Positions 1-12,768 of a stretch of DNA of 64,000 bases are shown one piece after another. How positions within the stretch are numbered: position 1 is the stretch's first letter; each line of letters begins with the position of its first letter. Origin of the DNA: Tubulanus polymorphus (taxonomy: Eukaryota > Nemertea > Palaeonemertea > Tubulaniformes > Tubulanidae); the NCBI RefSeq assembly GCF_964204645.1, contig NC_134026.1, forward strand, positions 26,058,650 through 26,122,649. The letters run 5' to 3'. Under the pieces are notes generated by a model. It ran no database searches. It saw only the letters and a program-made list of their open reading frames with translations, and was not told the origin of the DNA. A program made the translations under genes and the position numbers.

Positions 1-2775
1 GTCGCGCGAACCCGTTTCGTCGCGGTATTCAATCGTTCGGATTTACGCCTCAGATTACCGGCGGCGTCGCTGATGCCGGTGACCTGGTCATCGTTCTCCG
101 GTTCATCAGTCGTTCGTGAACGCGACTGGCACGATTTATTTACCGACGACGGCGAATCGGCCGATTTGATTTGATTGTGAATCACCTTGGAATTTAAACT
201 CAAATTTGATTTACTACCATTCGACGCTCGTAGAGACCGTCCGCAGTCTACGTTATTTGAGGTATCAGCACATGCTGCACTCGCCGATATATTCCCGCCA
301 TCGGCGACAATCGCGGAGTTCACAATTTCCGGGCTGGATTTTGGCGACAGTTTCGGATGTACACAACTCTGTCTGGTAAGCGATGCGGGTTTAGAAGGCG
401 AGGGTACGCTATTATTGTTCGCATTACCGTCTAATATAGGTGTGTTCAGAGTAGAAGGAATATCACGTTTAACAGTACACGACACGCCCGGCTGTTCGCT
501 AGCCTTAAACTTGACGGTTGACGCTATCGCCGGGGCACTAGTCTTACGTTTGCTGTCGAGAACGCCATCTGCTACTCTTTTACCCTTTTCTCTCAGTAGC
601 TTCATGTTAATCATTCGCTGAGCAAACAAACATTCACTTCGTCGCGGTCCATATGGGTCCAAAAGTACGACTACTGCGGTAGTGTTGTCCGCACGTAAAT
701 TTCTCGATTGCCAGCGTAGAATCGCTGTATCTACTATTCGAGCGGATGGATTTATCCAGTAGTTCACGCCAACCGTCTGAAAAAAGACAAATTACACTGT
801 AGTATGATGCAAGTATCAAATTCATGAAATAGAAAACACACAAAATGGGTTTAGCTTTTGGATGTTTAAGTAAGAATCATTTCGATGAAATACTTACGGG
901 ATCATTGAGGATTCTGTCTTCAATCTTTTCTTCGACGTTTTGTACGATTGTAACAGCTTCAAATGGCGACATTACGTTCCACAGACCATCGCTACCAAAA
1001 ACGAGGCATTTATGAATTGCTGGATCGAGATGATGAACGGACACATCTGGTACTGGGGATACAGCAAATTCTCCATTAGCAAAATTATAACTCCACAAGT
1101 CACCTGCAAAGGGAAAGAAATCAATTTTACAACATGGGCTCAATCATGTAATTTCCAGCAATTACAAAGATGATTCTATAGCCCTATAGAATAGAAGATT
1201 TACCTAATGATCGGGCTACGGCTAGAAATGGAACCTCTTCAAGCTGAGTGCTACGCCGAACTGGCCCTTTGTGGCCGGCTATTGGTCTATTCCACACAAC
1301 ACGTTGAACGCCTGTCTTTCCTTCAACCACCTTTCCACCCATCGCCTCAATACGTGTTTTTTCTTCTGGGCTTTCAGGTTTGTGGTCCTTTAAATTGAAT
1401 TAGATTGTATTACAATACATGATTTGTTGGTTATTGATTTAGGATTAGATTTTGATACTTAAACTTGACATTGACACTACTACTACTATCACTATTATCT
1501 CAAGATTTCACAAGTACCAGGTGATACCCAAATGATCACCTGTTTAGTCTATGGGTGTAGAATAAAATTTCACACGAACCTACATTTTACTACATTTCTT
1601 AAATCTTATTCCATGACGTATTCTACTTACAGTGGTCAGCTGCCATGCTTTGAACGGTTTACTTCCTTCATCTTGCATGCCGAGGACAATAGCTGAATCT
1701 CCAACATGACCAACGTACAATTTGCTGTTACGAATAATTCCAATACTACATGTTGTCCCAGCAGTGCTTCGTTTACCCGATCCATTCTTTGGCCATTTGT
1801 CTGTCATTATGAAATTTTAATAATTATTTCATCTGATAAAGGCAAAAATAGCATTTCAAGTCACTTTTCACGTATGGCTAGTAAGGTTGAGGGTTTGGGT
1901 CACCACCTATTTTCTCAGTAACAGCTGAATATAGTCTATCGACTGCCTTAACTCTTCACAATCGCACAGGTCTGTTGCTCTTAAAACATTTAGGCCTATT
2001 TAACCTAGCCAGGCCTACAGTAAACCTTGCCTTACTCAGACATTGCCAACTTAGACTTTTGACACTTGCAAACGTATTTTCCCATAGGCCTACTTAACTC
2101 CAAGGCACTGCTTACCTTGGAGTTGGACCAATTTAGCCAGTCCCAGTTTATTGAGTTTAACTGTAGGCCTGTTGATTTAAGAGAAAAGTCACAGTTGTAA
2201 TTGATGGGTTAGTGGGGCCAAGGCCAAGGGTAGCCAAAACGCAATACCCTTGGCTTCTTGTTCTGGAAATCATCAAAATAATTCTTCCATTTCTTAGTCA
2301 GCCCATAGGCTTATGGGACAGTGTGCCCCTTTGAAAACTCTTAACAAATTGCAGCCACGTGGATTCCCTAAGATTACTACAGTTCAAGTGTTTACAAACA
2401 AAACGTAGCGCGCGCAATGAATGAGGCGGAGTCCAGACATGGCGCTGCTCGTTCAAAATTCAAATGCACACACTTACCGACTTCCTTCCACATCAGTTCA
2501 TGGGTTCTGACGAAACCGATCTTAATCGCTTCTAAAACCTGTTTATCGTCCGACGACCAAAATATATCTTGGTTTATAATCTGCTGAACGAGGTGTTTCT
2601 TAGCAAATTCAGCCGCTTCTCGCCCGCCATGACCGTCGAATACTCCAATAAACACTAACTCGGTGTCGCCGTCAGCAGATTCCACAAAATGTACTGAATA
2701 CACGTCTTCCATATATTTGCGACCGCCTTGGCAGAGTTTATAAGATACTCTGAGATTCAATCCTACTCCTGACAT
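1..2775 (-). CDS. PPM1D: PPM1D/Wip1-like PP2C serine/threonine phosphatase (3' end outside window)
   Basis: A metal-dependent PP2C phosphatase. PPM1D/Wip1 dephosphorylates ATM-pathway targets and p38 to switch off the DNA-damage response in the nucleus. Five coding exons read on the minus strand: 2478-2775, 1631-1800, 1204-1387, 898-1103 and 776 to beyond position 1. All junctions are GT-AG and keep frame. The start is the ATG at 2775. Catalytic motifs are present in order: [42 protein letters not shown] and [11 protein letters not shown]. The basic B-loop typical of PPM1D is kept in exon 3 ([17 protein letters not shown]). The long Pro-rich insertion that human PPM1D has before the DGHGG motif is absent. 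The last exon encodes a Ser/Thr-rich, probably disordered tail that is still open at position 1, so the C-terminus is missing. Motif matches make the family assignment secure. Confidence 0.93.
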
Positions 2776-2900
2776 CGTCAATAGGTTCTCCTTATCTTTA
2801 GATTAAAAACAAATCAATGTTAAAACGACTTCATCTCTTTCCCTCCCGACCACAACGTTTATTTCAATGTGTTGAGACAAGTCGAACTACGCGCTCTGTG

Positions 2901-2963
2901 ATTGGTTCCTTTCGTAAGGGGCAAAGTTCACCTTTCCATATATGGGACGCGCGGCTGACGTCA
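2901..2963 (-). promoter_or_regulatory. Likely PPM1D promoter elements (CCAAT box and CRE)
   Basis: About 125-190 bp upstream of the PPM1D ATG lie an inverted CCAAT box (attgg at 2901-2905, CCAAT in the gene's direction) and a perfect CRE palindrome, TGACGTCA, at 2956-2963. Human PPM1D is known to be CREB-responsive. The function here is inferred from the motif and its position. Confidence 0.4.
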
Positions 2964-3272
2964 CGTCTCAGCAAATCAATAATACTGTAATATGCTGTAT
3001 GCCTGCACGTAAAAATGCACGTGTCCATCGTATTATTTGTTTACATCCAGAAAGAAATGGAAAACCCATGCCGTAGTAAAGCAAAACGACAAGCGAGGTT
3101 TCAAAATTGCACAATTGCGCCAATTGATTTTATTGCAGATGTAACGTATAATTTTTCAAAGGAGTACATTGTACATTGAAACGTGCAATATTCAGTAACG
3201 CAAAATCACTGTAAAAACAAACTATACACAGCCTATAATAATAGGTTAATCAATGTTATCATATAAATATAT

Positions 3273-3278
3273 TTTATT
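3273..3278 (-). promoter_or_regulatory. Polyadenylation signal of CENP-C
   Basis: AATAAA on the minus strand, 89 nt downstream of the TAG stop at 3367-3369. Its spacing supports the recovered last exon. Confidence 0.55.
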
Positions 3279-3366
3279 TACAAAACTAAACTACATGTAC
3301 TACAAAAAAGCATTTAATAATTAATAGCCTTCATTTGTATTTCTTCCACCTTATGCAGCATTGACT

Positions 3367-6300
3367 CTAGTCATCTCGGAACATTTGAAAGAAAACCAAA
3401 TGGGCCTCTGTTCTTCTCATATTCTTTATGTTGTAAACATTTCCTATCAAATTTAATAAGAAATTGAACATTTCAATAGCAGAATGTAGCTGGTCATTCT
3501 AACGAAAAAAACTTATTTTCCTTCTTATCTTAATGTAAACAACACACACCCCTTAAAATAAAGAATCATATCATTGAGGCCATATTTAGACATTCAATAT
3601 AACCGAAACCGCTTAGAGGAAAAATCAGAGATCAAATTTTCAAATTTTTCTGGGGGAGGGAGGGCCCATCCAGTTCATTTCTAACCAAAAAGAAAACCAA
3701 CCCACATTCTTTGGCTATGGGTCTGTCATCATTGGTTGATATCAAGTGAATTACCTTGAGGAACAAAGAACATATCGCCTTCTTCAATTATTGACGTAGA
3801 TTCATGAATAGTCACTGCAACTTTTCCTTTCATGACATAATAAGACTGAAAATAAAAATCCCCTCAATATATTATTTGCCCAAGTAGAAAATAAATTGGA
3901 AAAAGTAAGAATTAACAGAAGGTAAGGATATAATGATAAAATAAATGTAAACATGCCTACCATTGCTAAATCCATAACTCGTTGCAGTCCTTTCTCACAA
4001 AGAGGTCTCAGTATTATTTGACCCATTGCAAAGGACTTTTGATAAATCGGTTTAGTGATAATCAAAGCATCGTCATCTTTCTTCTCATTTCCACTCGGGC
4101 CAACATAGTAATACTGATCTTTAACTTTCAAACATTCTAAAGAAATAATAAAATAAGTCTACCATCTACCAGTAGGTATGCCATACGAATGGATGAACAT
4201 GTATCAAAACTTACCAATGGCAACAAGATTTCCATTTGTTGGGTCAATACATTCTACGTGACCGTCATTATCAATAAAATTTGTATCTGGTGGCAAACCA
4301 ACATGAGTAGACAAACGCCTAGTCGGATCCTTCTTTTTACGCATCATCGCTGTAAAGAAATTCAATCATAAAATCTATTGTAGATATGAAAATGTGCGGC
4401 ATATGTATAGTTTATTACCATATCTTTTTATTTTAGACATCTTCTTGCTTCGAAGAGGAGATGCATATGAAGGGCGTGAGATACCTACAATCCCAGAACC
4501 TTAAAAACAATAAAGAAATTTCCATTATCACATTCATCTTATAATACAATGAAAAATGAGATCAGAAATTTCAACAGAAATAGATTAATGATGTACAGAC
4601 GCTTACCTTTTCGCGGATTTTCGTATTCAATTCTTTCACATTTATAATATGCTAATGGTTTTACACGTACTCGGCGTGACCTCCTCAATCCTACAGGGGG
4701 TGTACTTGGCCATACTGAAAATGAATTAAATACCAGTATCTCATCCAAGTAGTTTATATAGACTCACACAAAATGGGGGAATTATATGCCTGATAATAAC
4801 ATTGCATACCTATTCTATTCTCTGCTTTGTCTTTTTCTTGGTATTGCGGCAATTTTGGGGTGTCAGATACTGTAACGTTGTAGATATGCAATGGACTGCT
4901 TGTGGAGTATCTCGGAGTTGTAGAACCACTCTTCAAAATGCTTTTTTTTGGTGAAGGTCTTACATCTGTTAGGAAAGGTTACAAAGTATTTAAGATTAAG
5001 GTCAGAATAGCAATCAAAAACCAAAATAACTGCAATACAGAAGAGATTTCACTGGCACTATTTCTAGTATACTTTACCATGTGGAGTCGCAAATGAAGTC
5101 GCCGACAAACGCTTTTGTGATAAGGAACTTTTCTTTTTTCTATTTAAATTTGATTTTCCCTTGACCTGACGCAGAAATCTTGATACAGGCGTTTTCTTGA
5201 TTTCGCCAACTGAAGATATAATTTATGAAGATCATGAAGAAGTTAATTCAATCACAAAAGAAAACTTGAACAGAAACTAACCTGCTGGCTGTATATCAAC
5301 ATATTCATCATCTGAATGGTTATCCGTAGTAATGTAATCATCTTCAATAATACCATTGTTATCTTCTTCAGTTTTTTCATTCAACTCAGAGATTGGTTTA
5401 TGACTTTCATTCGAGTAATCCTCATGAGAATCCCTAGACCTTTTTGAAGGTGACTTTGTTGAAATGACATTGGACGTTTTCATATTTACTCCATTTCTTT
5501 TTCTTCCTTTCAGGGATTTGGTAGGCGATTTATCTTCTTCGGATAATTTCTTCAAAGATGTACTTTTCTTAGGGCGTTTTGTTGGTGACACTTCACTATC
5601 ATTGTCTGCACCATGTGATCTTCTCAACTGCCTTGTCGAAGCCGATGACTTTTCTAGCGAACTTTGTTGTTTTGATTTTGACTTATTATGATTATTTTTT
5701 TCACTTAATGAATCCCTGCTCAATCGTCCTGTTCTATTCTTATCTGTGTAACTTTTCAATTTAGAAATTCTGTTTACTCTGGGAGACAGTGAATCAGGTG
5801 GTACATCAACGTAGTAATCTTCATCATTGTCACTTTCCATAGCTCCATCATCATTAACATTTGAAGCTTTCTCTGTAATTCCTTGCGAAGATTTTGGTTT
5901 ATTCCTCGATGGAGAACCATTGTCATCATTATCATCAGTAAAAACATCATCTATGACATCATTATCCTTCTCCATAACTGAATGTTTTTTTCCAGGTGAC
6001 TTACCGGTACCATTTGATTTACTCAAATTTAAAGATTTGACATTTCTCTTGCGAGTTTTATTGACAACTACATCAACTTCTTCTTGATTTTGTGGAGAAC
6101 CATTATCATCAGTAAAAACATCATCTATGACATCATTATCCTTCTCCATAACTGAATGTTTTTTTCCAGGTGACTTATCGGTACCATTTGATTTACTCAA
6201 ATTTAAAGATTTGACATTTCTCTTGCGAGTTTTATTGACAACTACATCAACTTCTTCATTTTGTGATTTTTTAGAAGACCGCGTACTCCTGGTAGTTCTT

Positions 6301-8433
6301 TGCTTGTCATTTACTTCTGGCTTATCTGATTTACGTTTAGTTGCTGATGCTCTCACTCTTCTACCAACAGTTGACTGTTTTTTTATCATTTCTGTTTCAT
6401 CTCTAAGTTTTTCATGCATCTCCTTGGTTTTTTTTGTTTCAGCTCTAACAAGAACCTCAATCATGCTGTCAGAATCTGGTGAATACAGCCTTTTCTTACC
6501 ATTTGATCTCACCATAGAGAGCTTCTTATTTTCTCTGGATTTATTTATGAGAGTTTCCTGACTACTGTTTACAACACTTTGTTCATCAGACTCTTGTTGG
6601 TCGCCCTGCTGTAGTCCAGTTTGATCTGTATATTCTAAATCATCCGCTAAATTTTCTGAGCTTTCAGATTCATCTTGACCATCAAACAAGGCAGCAGATT
6701 TATTCTTGTTACTATGGGAAGTTGGAGTTGGAACTCTCTGTGGAGTGAATTTCGATCGATTTGAAGGAGTGAAAACCTTATTGCCTTGGTTTTTTTTTTC
6801 TGAATTTTTAGCAACATTAGTTTTTGTAGAAGCGTTTCTTCTTTTCTTGGGTAGTTCACACTTCGAATCATCATTGCTATCTGAGGCAATGGCATCATCT
6901 TTGTTAGCAACACTTGCATCATCTTCATCAGATGCATCATTAATGTGTATCGGTGCCACACTTGGCCTTGATATATGATCTGGGGATCCACCACCACCAT
7001 CATCATTACAGTCTAATTGCTGAATCATACTAAGACGTGATTTACGATGATTCATCTTATCTTTAGTCGGAGTACTATTATTACCTCTTTGCACATTCTC
7101 ACTACTTTCAAAGCTTTGGTCATTGCCACTTTTTTCAAATGCATCTTTAGTTTGCTTTCTTTTAGATTTACTTAGAGAAGTGTTAACATTATCAGAGGCG
7201 ATTTCTATCAATGGAGAGTTTGCTAATCTGTTTGATTTTCTAGGAGAATTGATCTGAGCTGGAGTATCCTTTGGTATCGGTGATGTTGCAACTCTGTCTG
7301 CATCTGGTACATTATCTCGAATACTAGCTAAGTTTTCCGTAGTATTTAGATTTTCATTCCTACAAAATCACAATCAGATAAGCAATAGCAATAGCTTTAA
7401 TGACATATCAATTACATCAAATTTTTTTCAATCAAAAATTCTGACATACGTTATCATCAATTCCTGATCAGCTGGAAGAGAACCACGAGCTTCAGAAAAT
7501 CGTAACCTAAAACGAAACAAAATATCAATGAGCATAAAAATACATCATAAACATTGATTTCCCAACAAATCTACCTACTTTTTCTTTGTATGAAAACTGT
7601 AAAGAGCAGTTGTGTTATGAGTGTTGTCGTTTTTAGTCAAAGATCCCGATACATTGTTTCCATCTACATTAATATTTGATTGAACTTGGTCAACCGACTT
7701 AAAACTGTTTGAAATATAAGACACAAAATATCTCTCAGACCCATACAATATGTGAAATAAATACACGTATCGGGGTATTTTATTGGAACATACTTATCAT
7801 TTTCTTTGCCAATTATTTCATGATCAGGTGCTCTTGGCGTTGGTCGAATCAATTCTTTAGATCTAGTTTTTTCATTACTTGTTGAAACCCCAGTGCTTGG
7901 AGCAGAAGAGAAAGAAGACATTTCGTGCATGGAACGAAAATTCTGGAAAAAGAATGGAAATTCTATTAATCCTGTAGCTGATAACTGTAAACTGTTAGGG
8001 AGATAGAGTCTCAGTAACTCATCACTCAAACGAACACAAAACGAAGATTGTCTTCACCTTAGCTTTGATACTATTTGAAGCTCTTGTACTCTCTAAATCT
8101 GTAAGGGTCAATTCTGACTCATCGCCATCTGAAAGTTAAATATATATATTCGGTTAATTTGTAATGAGAAGAGTAAGATGAATGATATGTGAATTATAAA
8201 TCCCTCACCTGAATCAGAGAAAAAATCATCAAAGTTCTCACGCCCATCTTCATCTTTCCGAATATTTTTACCTTCTCTTACGTCAATACCAAATTGCCTA
8301 TAAAAGATCCATGTTATTAGAAAATTAACCATAGGGATGTGATTGAAGTAGAATAACTACGTCAACGATGTACTTACTTCCATACATATGGATTGCCATG
8401 AAAAGGATTATCCATTTTACCGGAGTGGTCCAT
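3367..8433 (-). CDS. CENPC: Centromere protein C (CENP-C/Mif2) with CENP-C motif and cupin domain
   Basis: CENP-C is the inner-kinetochore scaffold that binds CENP-A nucleosomes and recruits the Mis12 complex. About 15 exons on the minus strand, from ATG 8433 to TAG 3367-3369. A very large exon (about 5281-7360) encodes a long, charged, Ser/Lys-rich disordered region with a 58-residue tandem duplication. The CENP-C motif is in the exon around 4605-4715 (RRSRRVRVKPL followed by AYYKCERIEY), matching the nucleosome-binding consensus. The Mif2 cupin dimerisation domain spans the exons at about 4214-4350, 3961-4140, 3755-3845 and 3367-3443. The penultimate exon ends at VPQ with an AAG/GTAATT donor at 3755. 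The last exon, starting at 3443, supplies GNVYNIKNMRR and HLVFFQMFRDD and then the stop; without it the cupin would be cut short. Exact N-terminal exon edges are less certain. The length is roughly 1,150-1,200 residues. Confidence 0.9.
5925..6261 (-). repeat. 174-bp in-frame tandem duplication inside CENP-C
   Basis: Two almost identical copies with a period of 174 bp (58 codons) in the large CENP-C exon. Both encode DVVVNKTRKRNVKSLNLSKS followed by a PGKKHSVMEKDNDVIDDVF segment. In the aligned part I see only scattered single-base differences, including a K(D/G)K change, so the duplication looks recent. Confidence 0.85.
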
Positions 8434-9813
8434 CTTACTCTAGAAAGATAGTGGAAAGAGTTTTAAGCAAATTCTTTCAGATTTGTATATCATTGAAAAG
8501 CATCATAGCGTTACGTGCTACGTATCTACACACTGCTGTGATCAATACATGATGTCTGCCATGCTAGACAAAGAATTACTATTGTGAATGTGTGAACTAT
8601 CATTTTAATCACTCTTATCACAGGGTGGCAAGTTTCTGCCCATTTATAAATCCATAATCCATTGCATGAAGTTAATTGTACAAAATGATATTTTTACCAC
8701 TTGCACAGTTAAACCTATGACGTAGTGAATGTCTGAAAATGGTGGAACAGGCACATTGCGATTTGGGGAGCAAACCCGGTAATCACAATCAGAGTGAAAA
8801 TGAGATTCATATTTTTCTAGATTTGCAGCTGGCAGGGTCCTGCAGGAATGTAAAATAGTGCAAAGAAGAATACTGAAAATAGTGAGCCTAGGGCCAGTTA
8901 CAATTAAAAATGCAGTGTCTGGCATTATCAGCTTGCTAGACATCCAGTACCACGTTTGTTAGCAAGGGCAGACAAGAAAGGTCCAAGATAAACTAGGGTT
9001 GTCAACCTAGTTAGGCCTAATACTGACTGCGTGACTACAGTCTACGTGCTTGGAAAATTCCTCTTTCCACACAACAACACCAACTCAAACTGAATAATCA
9101 TTTGATAGATAGTCATATGAATCATCTAAATTAGTTAGAGTCAGTGCCAGCGTATACTATAAAGCGTGTATGTCTGCTGTTGCCGTGTTGGACTCTTGGT
9201 TTATATGGGATGATAGGACGTGGCCATTGTAAGTGACGACGACTACGAATGTGTGTACTGTAGTTAGTGTAAAAGACGCAAAAAAGACTGCCGACTGGAC
9301 GTTCGTTGGTCGTTCATTTCATCCTCGACCTCGACCATTATTCGAAAGAAAACTTCAACTTCTAATAAAAAATACAACTTACTACAATACACTATACTAT
9401 GGGTGGGCCAAAAATATGTGAACAATAACTGGAGTGAATGGAGATAAGTGAAAAAAACGAATCGTTATAACTTTTAGTTCAAAATTCTCTCTTTCGCCGC
9501 CATTTTGAAACTTCCGGGAACAAATACAATTCAATAAATTTTAATTACCAAATCCGTAATCAATCTACCAAATAATTGTGATGAACATACTGAAAGGTAT
9601 AGATCATACATTTCTATACACTATTGAAGTGAAAAAAATCAAAAATGAATGATGTGAAAACGATTAAAACGATCACATTTATTGGCAAGACGGACTAAAT
9701 ACCGAAATAACCTGACAGAATTTACAAATTACCACTTAGCACGATAGAAATAATGGCTTATTTCCGCAAATAAATGAACGCATCACTATTTTGATTACAG
9801 GAGGAGCTGCAAT
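8434..9813. other. Shared upstream region of CENP-C and HAUS3
   Basis: About 1.4 kb between two divergently transcribed start codons. No convincing coding exon was seen. Short open frames on the minus strand at 8644-8943 have no recognisable domain. The stretch probably holds both promoters and a 5' UTR exon of HAUS3, because an acceptor (gattacag) lies just before the HAUS3 ATG. Confidence 0.5.
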
Positions 9814-12768
9814 ATGAATGGAGGGCATTTTGTTGAGACGCTCAGAAGGCTTGGCTATCCGAATGCTGACAAACTAAATCGCTCTGCATTCGATTGGATG
9901 TTTGAAAGTGGGAATATGGCACCATTCCTTGAGTGGTTTTGTACAAGTTTGGATTCTAAGAATAGGCTAAGTCCAGAAAAATGGAAAAGGCAAGATTATC
10001 AAAGAAAATTTCATGAAATCTACTCTAAAATTATCTGTACTGCCAATAATAAAAAGTTGATAATTGTTTTATAGGTATCAGGCTCTACCAAAAACTGCTG
10101 TACTTGAAGGACAACAGTTGATTGACAATCTTAAAATTCGGAAATCCGATGAACCAAATGAACAACAAATTATGTAAGTTATCATGCTCATTTGATATAC
10201 ATAATATCATTATATTCAAAAAGTTATTGACTCTAAACAATTTTTTTTTAAGTGAACAAATAGAGGAACTGGAACAGGAAATTGAAGAAGAAGATGATAT
10301 ATGCTCACATTTAGTTCATCAAAGCGATTGTCAAATGTACGTTGAGCTTAAATTGTACGAATAATGTTGTTATGAATTAAACATGATTTATTGGTCCTTG
10401 AAATGTTATTTCCATTACAGTTTGCACCAAGCAAAACTGAATCACAGAATTTCTGAACTTGATAAAGTTGTAACTCGACGAAAGCATCAATATGATCGAA
10501 TATGTGATGAGATAGAGTGTTCTGATAGAATGGTAAGTGCTTTATTCCTTTTAGATTACAAGGGATGCACATAATTCGTTCCTCATTTGAAAAATGTAAT
10601 TTACATGAATGATGATACATTTCATATACTGTTTCAGTTAAACTCCTGTCTACAAACTCTTGAGGTCGATGTCAGAAATATAAGTGATTTATATGCGGGC
10701 AAGTCAAATAGTGATGTCACATTCCTTTATCGACAATCGCTAGATAAGTATAGACTTGCCGAACAAGAATACATGGGAGGTCTTAAGGAGTTCTCGAAGA
10801 GGATTTTTGCTAATGTAGTAAGTTTTAGAATTCCAGATCTGGTGTCGAGCTGTAATAATGTAAGATGATAAGTGTTAGTTCAGTGTAAAATTAATTTATT
10901 TTTCATTGTTCTACAGGATGTCAATGCATCAACTGGAGATGTGTCTAGTTTGAATTCAACACTTCTCTTACACAGTGATAACGTTCAACAACAAGTTATT
11001 GACAACAAAGAATTAAATCGTTTGTACATGATGTAGGTACATCTTGAATTTTGAAGAAATGCGATCATCAATTCATATGCCTTTGACCTTCATTCCTCGA
11101 GTTTGCTATTCATATTTTAACAGATATCCTAAATCAACTATGAATTGGATTCTTAGTGTTGCTGAGCTGAGACAACTAGAAGCACAACAAAACTTTATGG
11201 CAAAACAGCGAAGGCTCTTATTTGGAGGTCATTTGCCGTATGTTTGTGATATAACCACACTCGGGTATGTAAATTTCAGTTTTTGATAGATATTCATAAG
11301 TTTCGACTTTTTTGCATTCAGATTTTTAAGCAACAGTATTATATAGATCAGACAAATACATTCAGTACTTTTGATTATAGGCAAATACAACGTGATCTTC
11401 AGACAAAATTTATATCAGTAAAAAATCAGTGTTGTTCAGTTATTGAAGAAAAGCTGAGAGGACTAGTTCTAATGGGTGCAGAATGGCAGAGAAATAAAGT
11501 GTTAGCCGGTGACTGTGACTTGAAACTGGTTAAACAAAATGAATTTACATCCAAACAAACACAAGTATGTTCTGGTGTCAGAAAGGTTTAAGATTCTAAA
11601 TTTTAGTCAAAGAACAGCGAAGACAAAAAACTGCCTCATTATTTTCAGCTCATTGACTTCCTATTGAAGCATAATGCACGTGTTGTATTTATGAACACTG
11701 CACTGGAGTTAGATCATCAGCGACATCAAGATACAAATGTTTTACTCACTGATGTGAAAAGAGAACTCCGACAAATGGTTGAAAATCATCACAGTCAGAT
11801 GGTAAATTCAATTTCCTTGAATTGATTATTGAATCTTTTACTCTCTTGTCAAAATTTTGCCCCTAACTCATGCCTGCTATCGCTTCTATAGAGCCTCTGG
11901 AAGGCAATCAAGGACCAGACATACATCTTCTCCGATGAAGATTCCGGGACTGTTGATGCTGAAAATCAATTTATGCACGGTTTGTTCTATATTCTTGGTA
12001 AGTTGAGAGATTTTAGATTCTGCATCTAATGGATTTTCTACATACATGTATTTGTATTACTCAGACGTCTCTATCATTATTATCTTAGTTTCAGCAGAAA
12101 AAGCTAAGGCCAGTCAATTACTTGTTACTCACAATGACGTACTAGCAGCGGCTAGCAATCTTATCGAGCGAAAACAAAATTTGCAGAAATCTATTACCAT
12201 TGCTGAATCGATTCAATTACAGAATGTGAATAAGATGTAAGTAACCGAAGAAGATTTCAATAGTCAAACTTAACATAAAATAAAGTTGGTAATCCAAGAA
12301 GGTATAATGTGTCTTATAGGGAACAGCAGCTTCTATCAGTGGATGACATGTTGTTTAATTGTTATACATCCGGTGGAGGAATACCACTCAGTCCGGAATC
12401 TCTACAGATTCTCATTCATTCACTTGAGACGAGCCTTTCAACTCTAGAACAAGCCATGAAAGGAATCATCCGAAATATAACAGAAAAGGACCGTGTGAGT
12501 ATTGTGTCATAATTTATCGATAATTTTTTCGTGTTTTTAGCCTTGAAATAATCATAGATTGTATTTATCTTTTTAGCGACTATCACTCTGTCAATACGAG
12601 AAAACAGAAAGGCAACTTTTCATCTATTTCTTCAACGATCCTAATAAACTTGAACAGACAATTAACAAATTGAAAACAGATCTAGATACGCTCATAAGTG
12701 CAAACCGTAATTGTAAGACGGCTCCAACGCCTAAAAAGTCCTTTGGGGCATTTTTTTCACCCTCTTGA
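9814..12768 (+). CDS. HAUS3: HAUS augmin-like complex subunit 3
   Basis: HAUS3 is a coiled-coil subunit of augmin, which recruits gamma-tubulin to spindle microtubules for branching nucleation in mitosis. About 12 exons, from ATG 9814 to TGA 12766-12768. The N-terminus (FVETLRRLGYPNADKLN, then FDWMFESG and FLEWFC) closely follows vertebrate HAUS3. Later exons carry the usual heptad-rich segments (for example EELEQEIEEEDD and LHQAKLNHRISELDK) and the conserved C-terminal stretch with DMLFNCYTSGGG and LFIYFFNDPNKL. Exon 1 can only be joined in frame to exon 2 through a GC donor at 9990 (AAAG/GCAAGA) to the acceptor before 10075. The total is close to 590 residues, similar to the family. It is head-to-head with CENP-C. 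Confidence 0.92.

Larger units (their letters stand above)
2776..3366. other. Intergenic: PPM1D upstream region and CENP-C 3' flank
   Basis: No coding signal. The right part is the CENP-C 3' UTR, with a minus-strand AATAAA at 3273-3278 about 90 nt past the stop. The left part carries the PPM1D promoter motifs. Confidence 0.5.

Noticed and set aside
187-621. 144-codon plus-strand open frame at the left edge
   Set aside because: Antisense of the last PPM1D exon, which has clear homology on the minus strand.
2090-2130. Hairpin of ctccaagg and ccttggag in PPM1D intron 1
   Set aside because: Too short, and no sign of a structured RNA or element boundary around it.
2776-2781. PPM1D start six bases upstream
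   Set aside because: That codon is TTG, not ATG; the first ATG is at 2775.
6127-6561. 144-codon plus-strand open frame
   Set aside because: Antisense of the CENP-C coding exon; hydrophobic only because the sense strand is Lys/Ser/Asp-rich.
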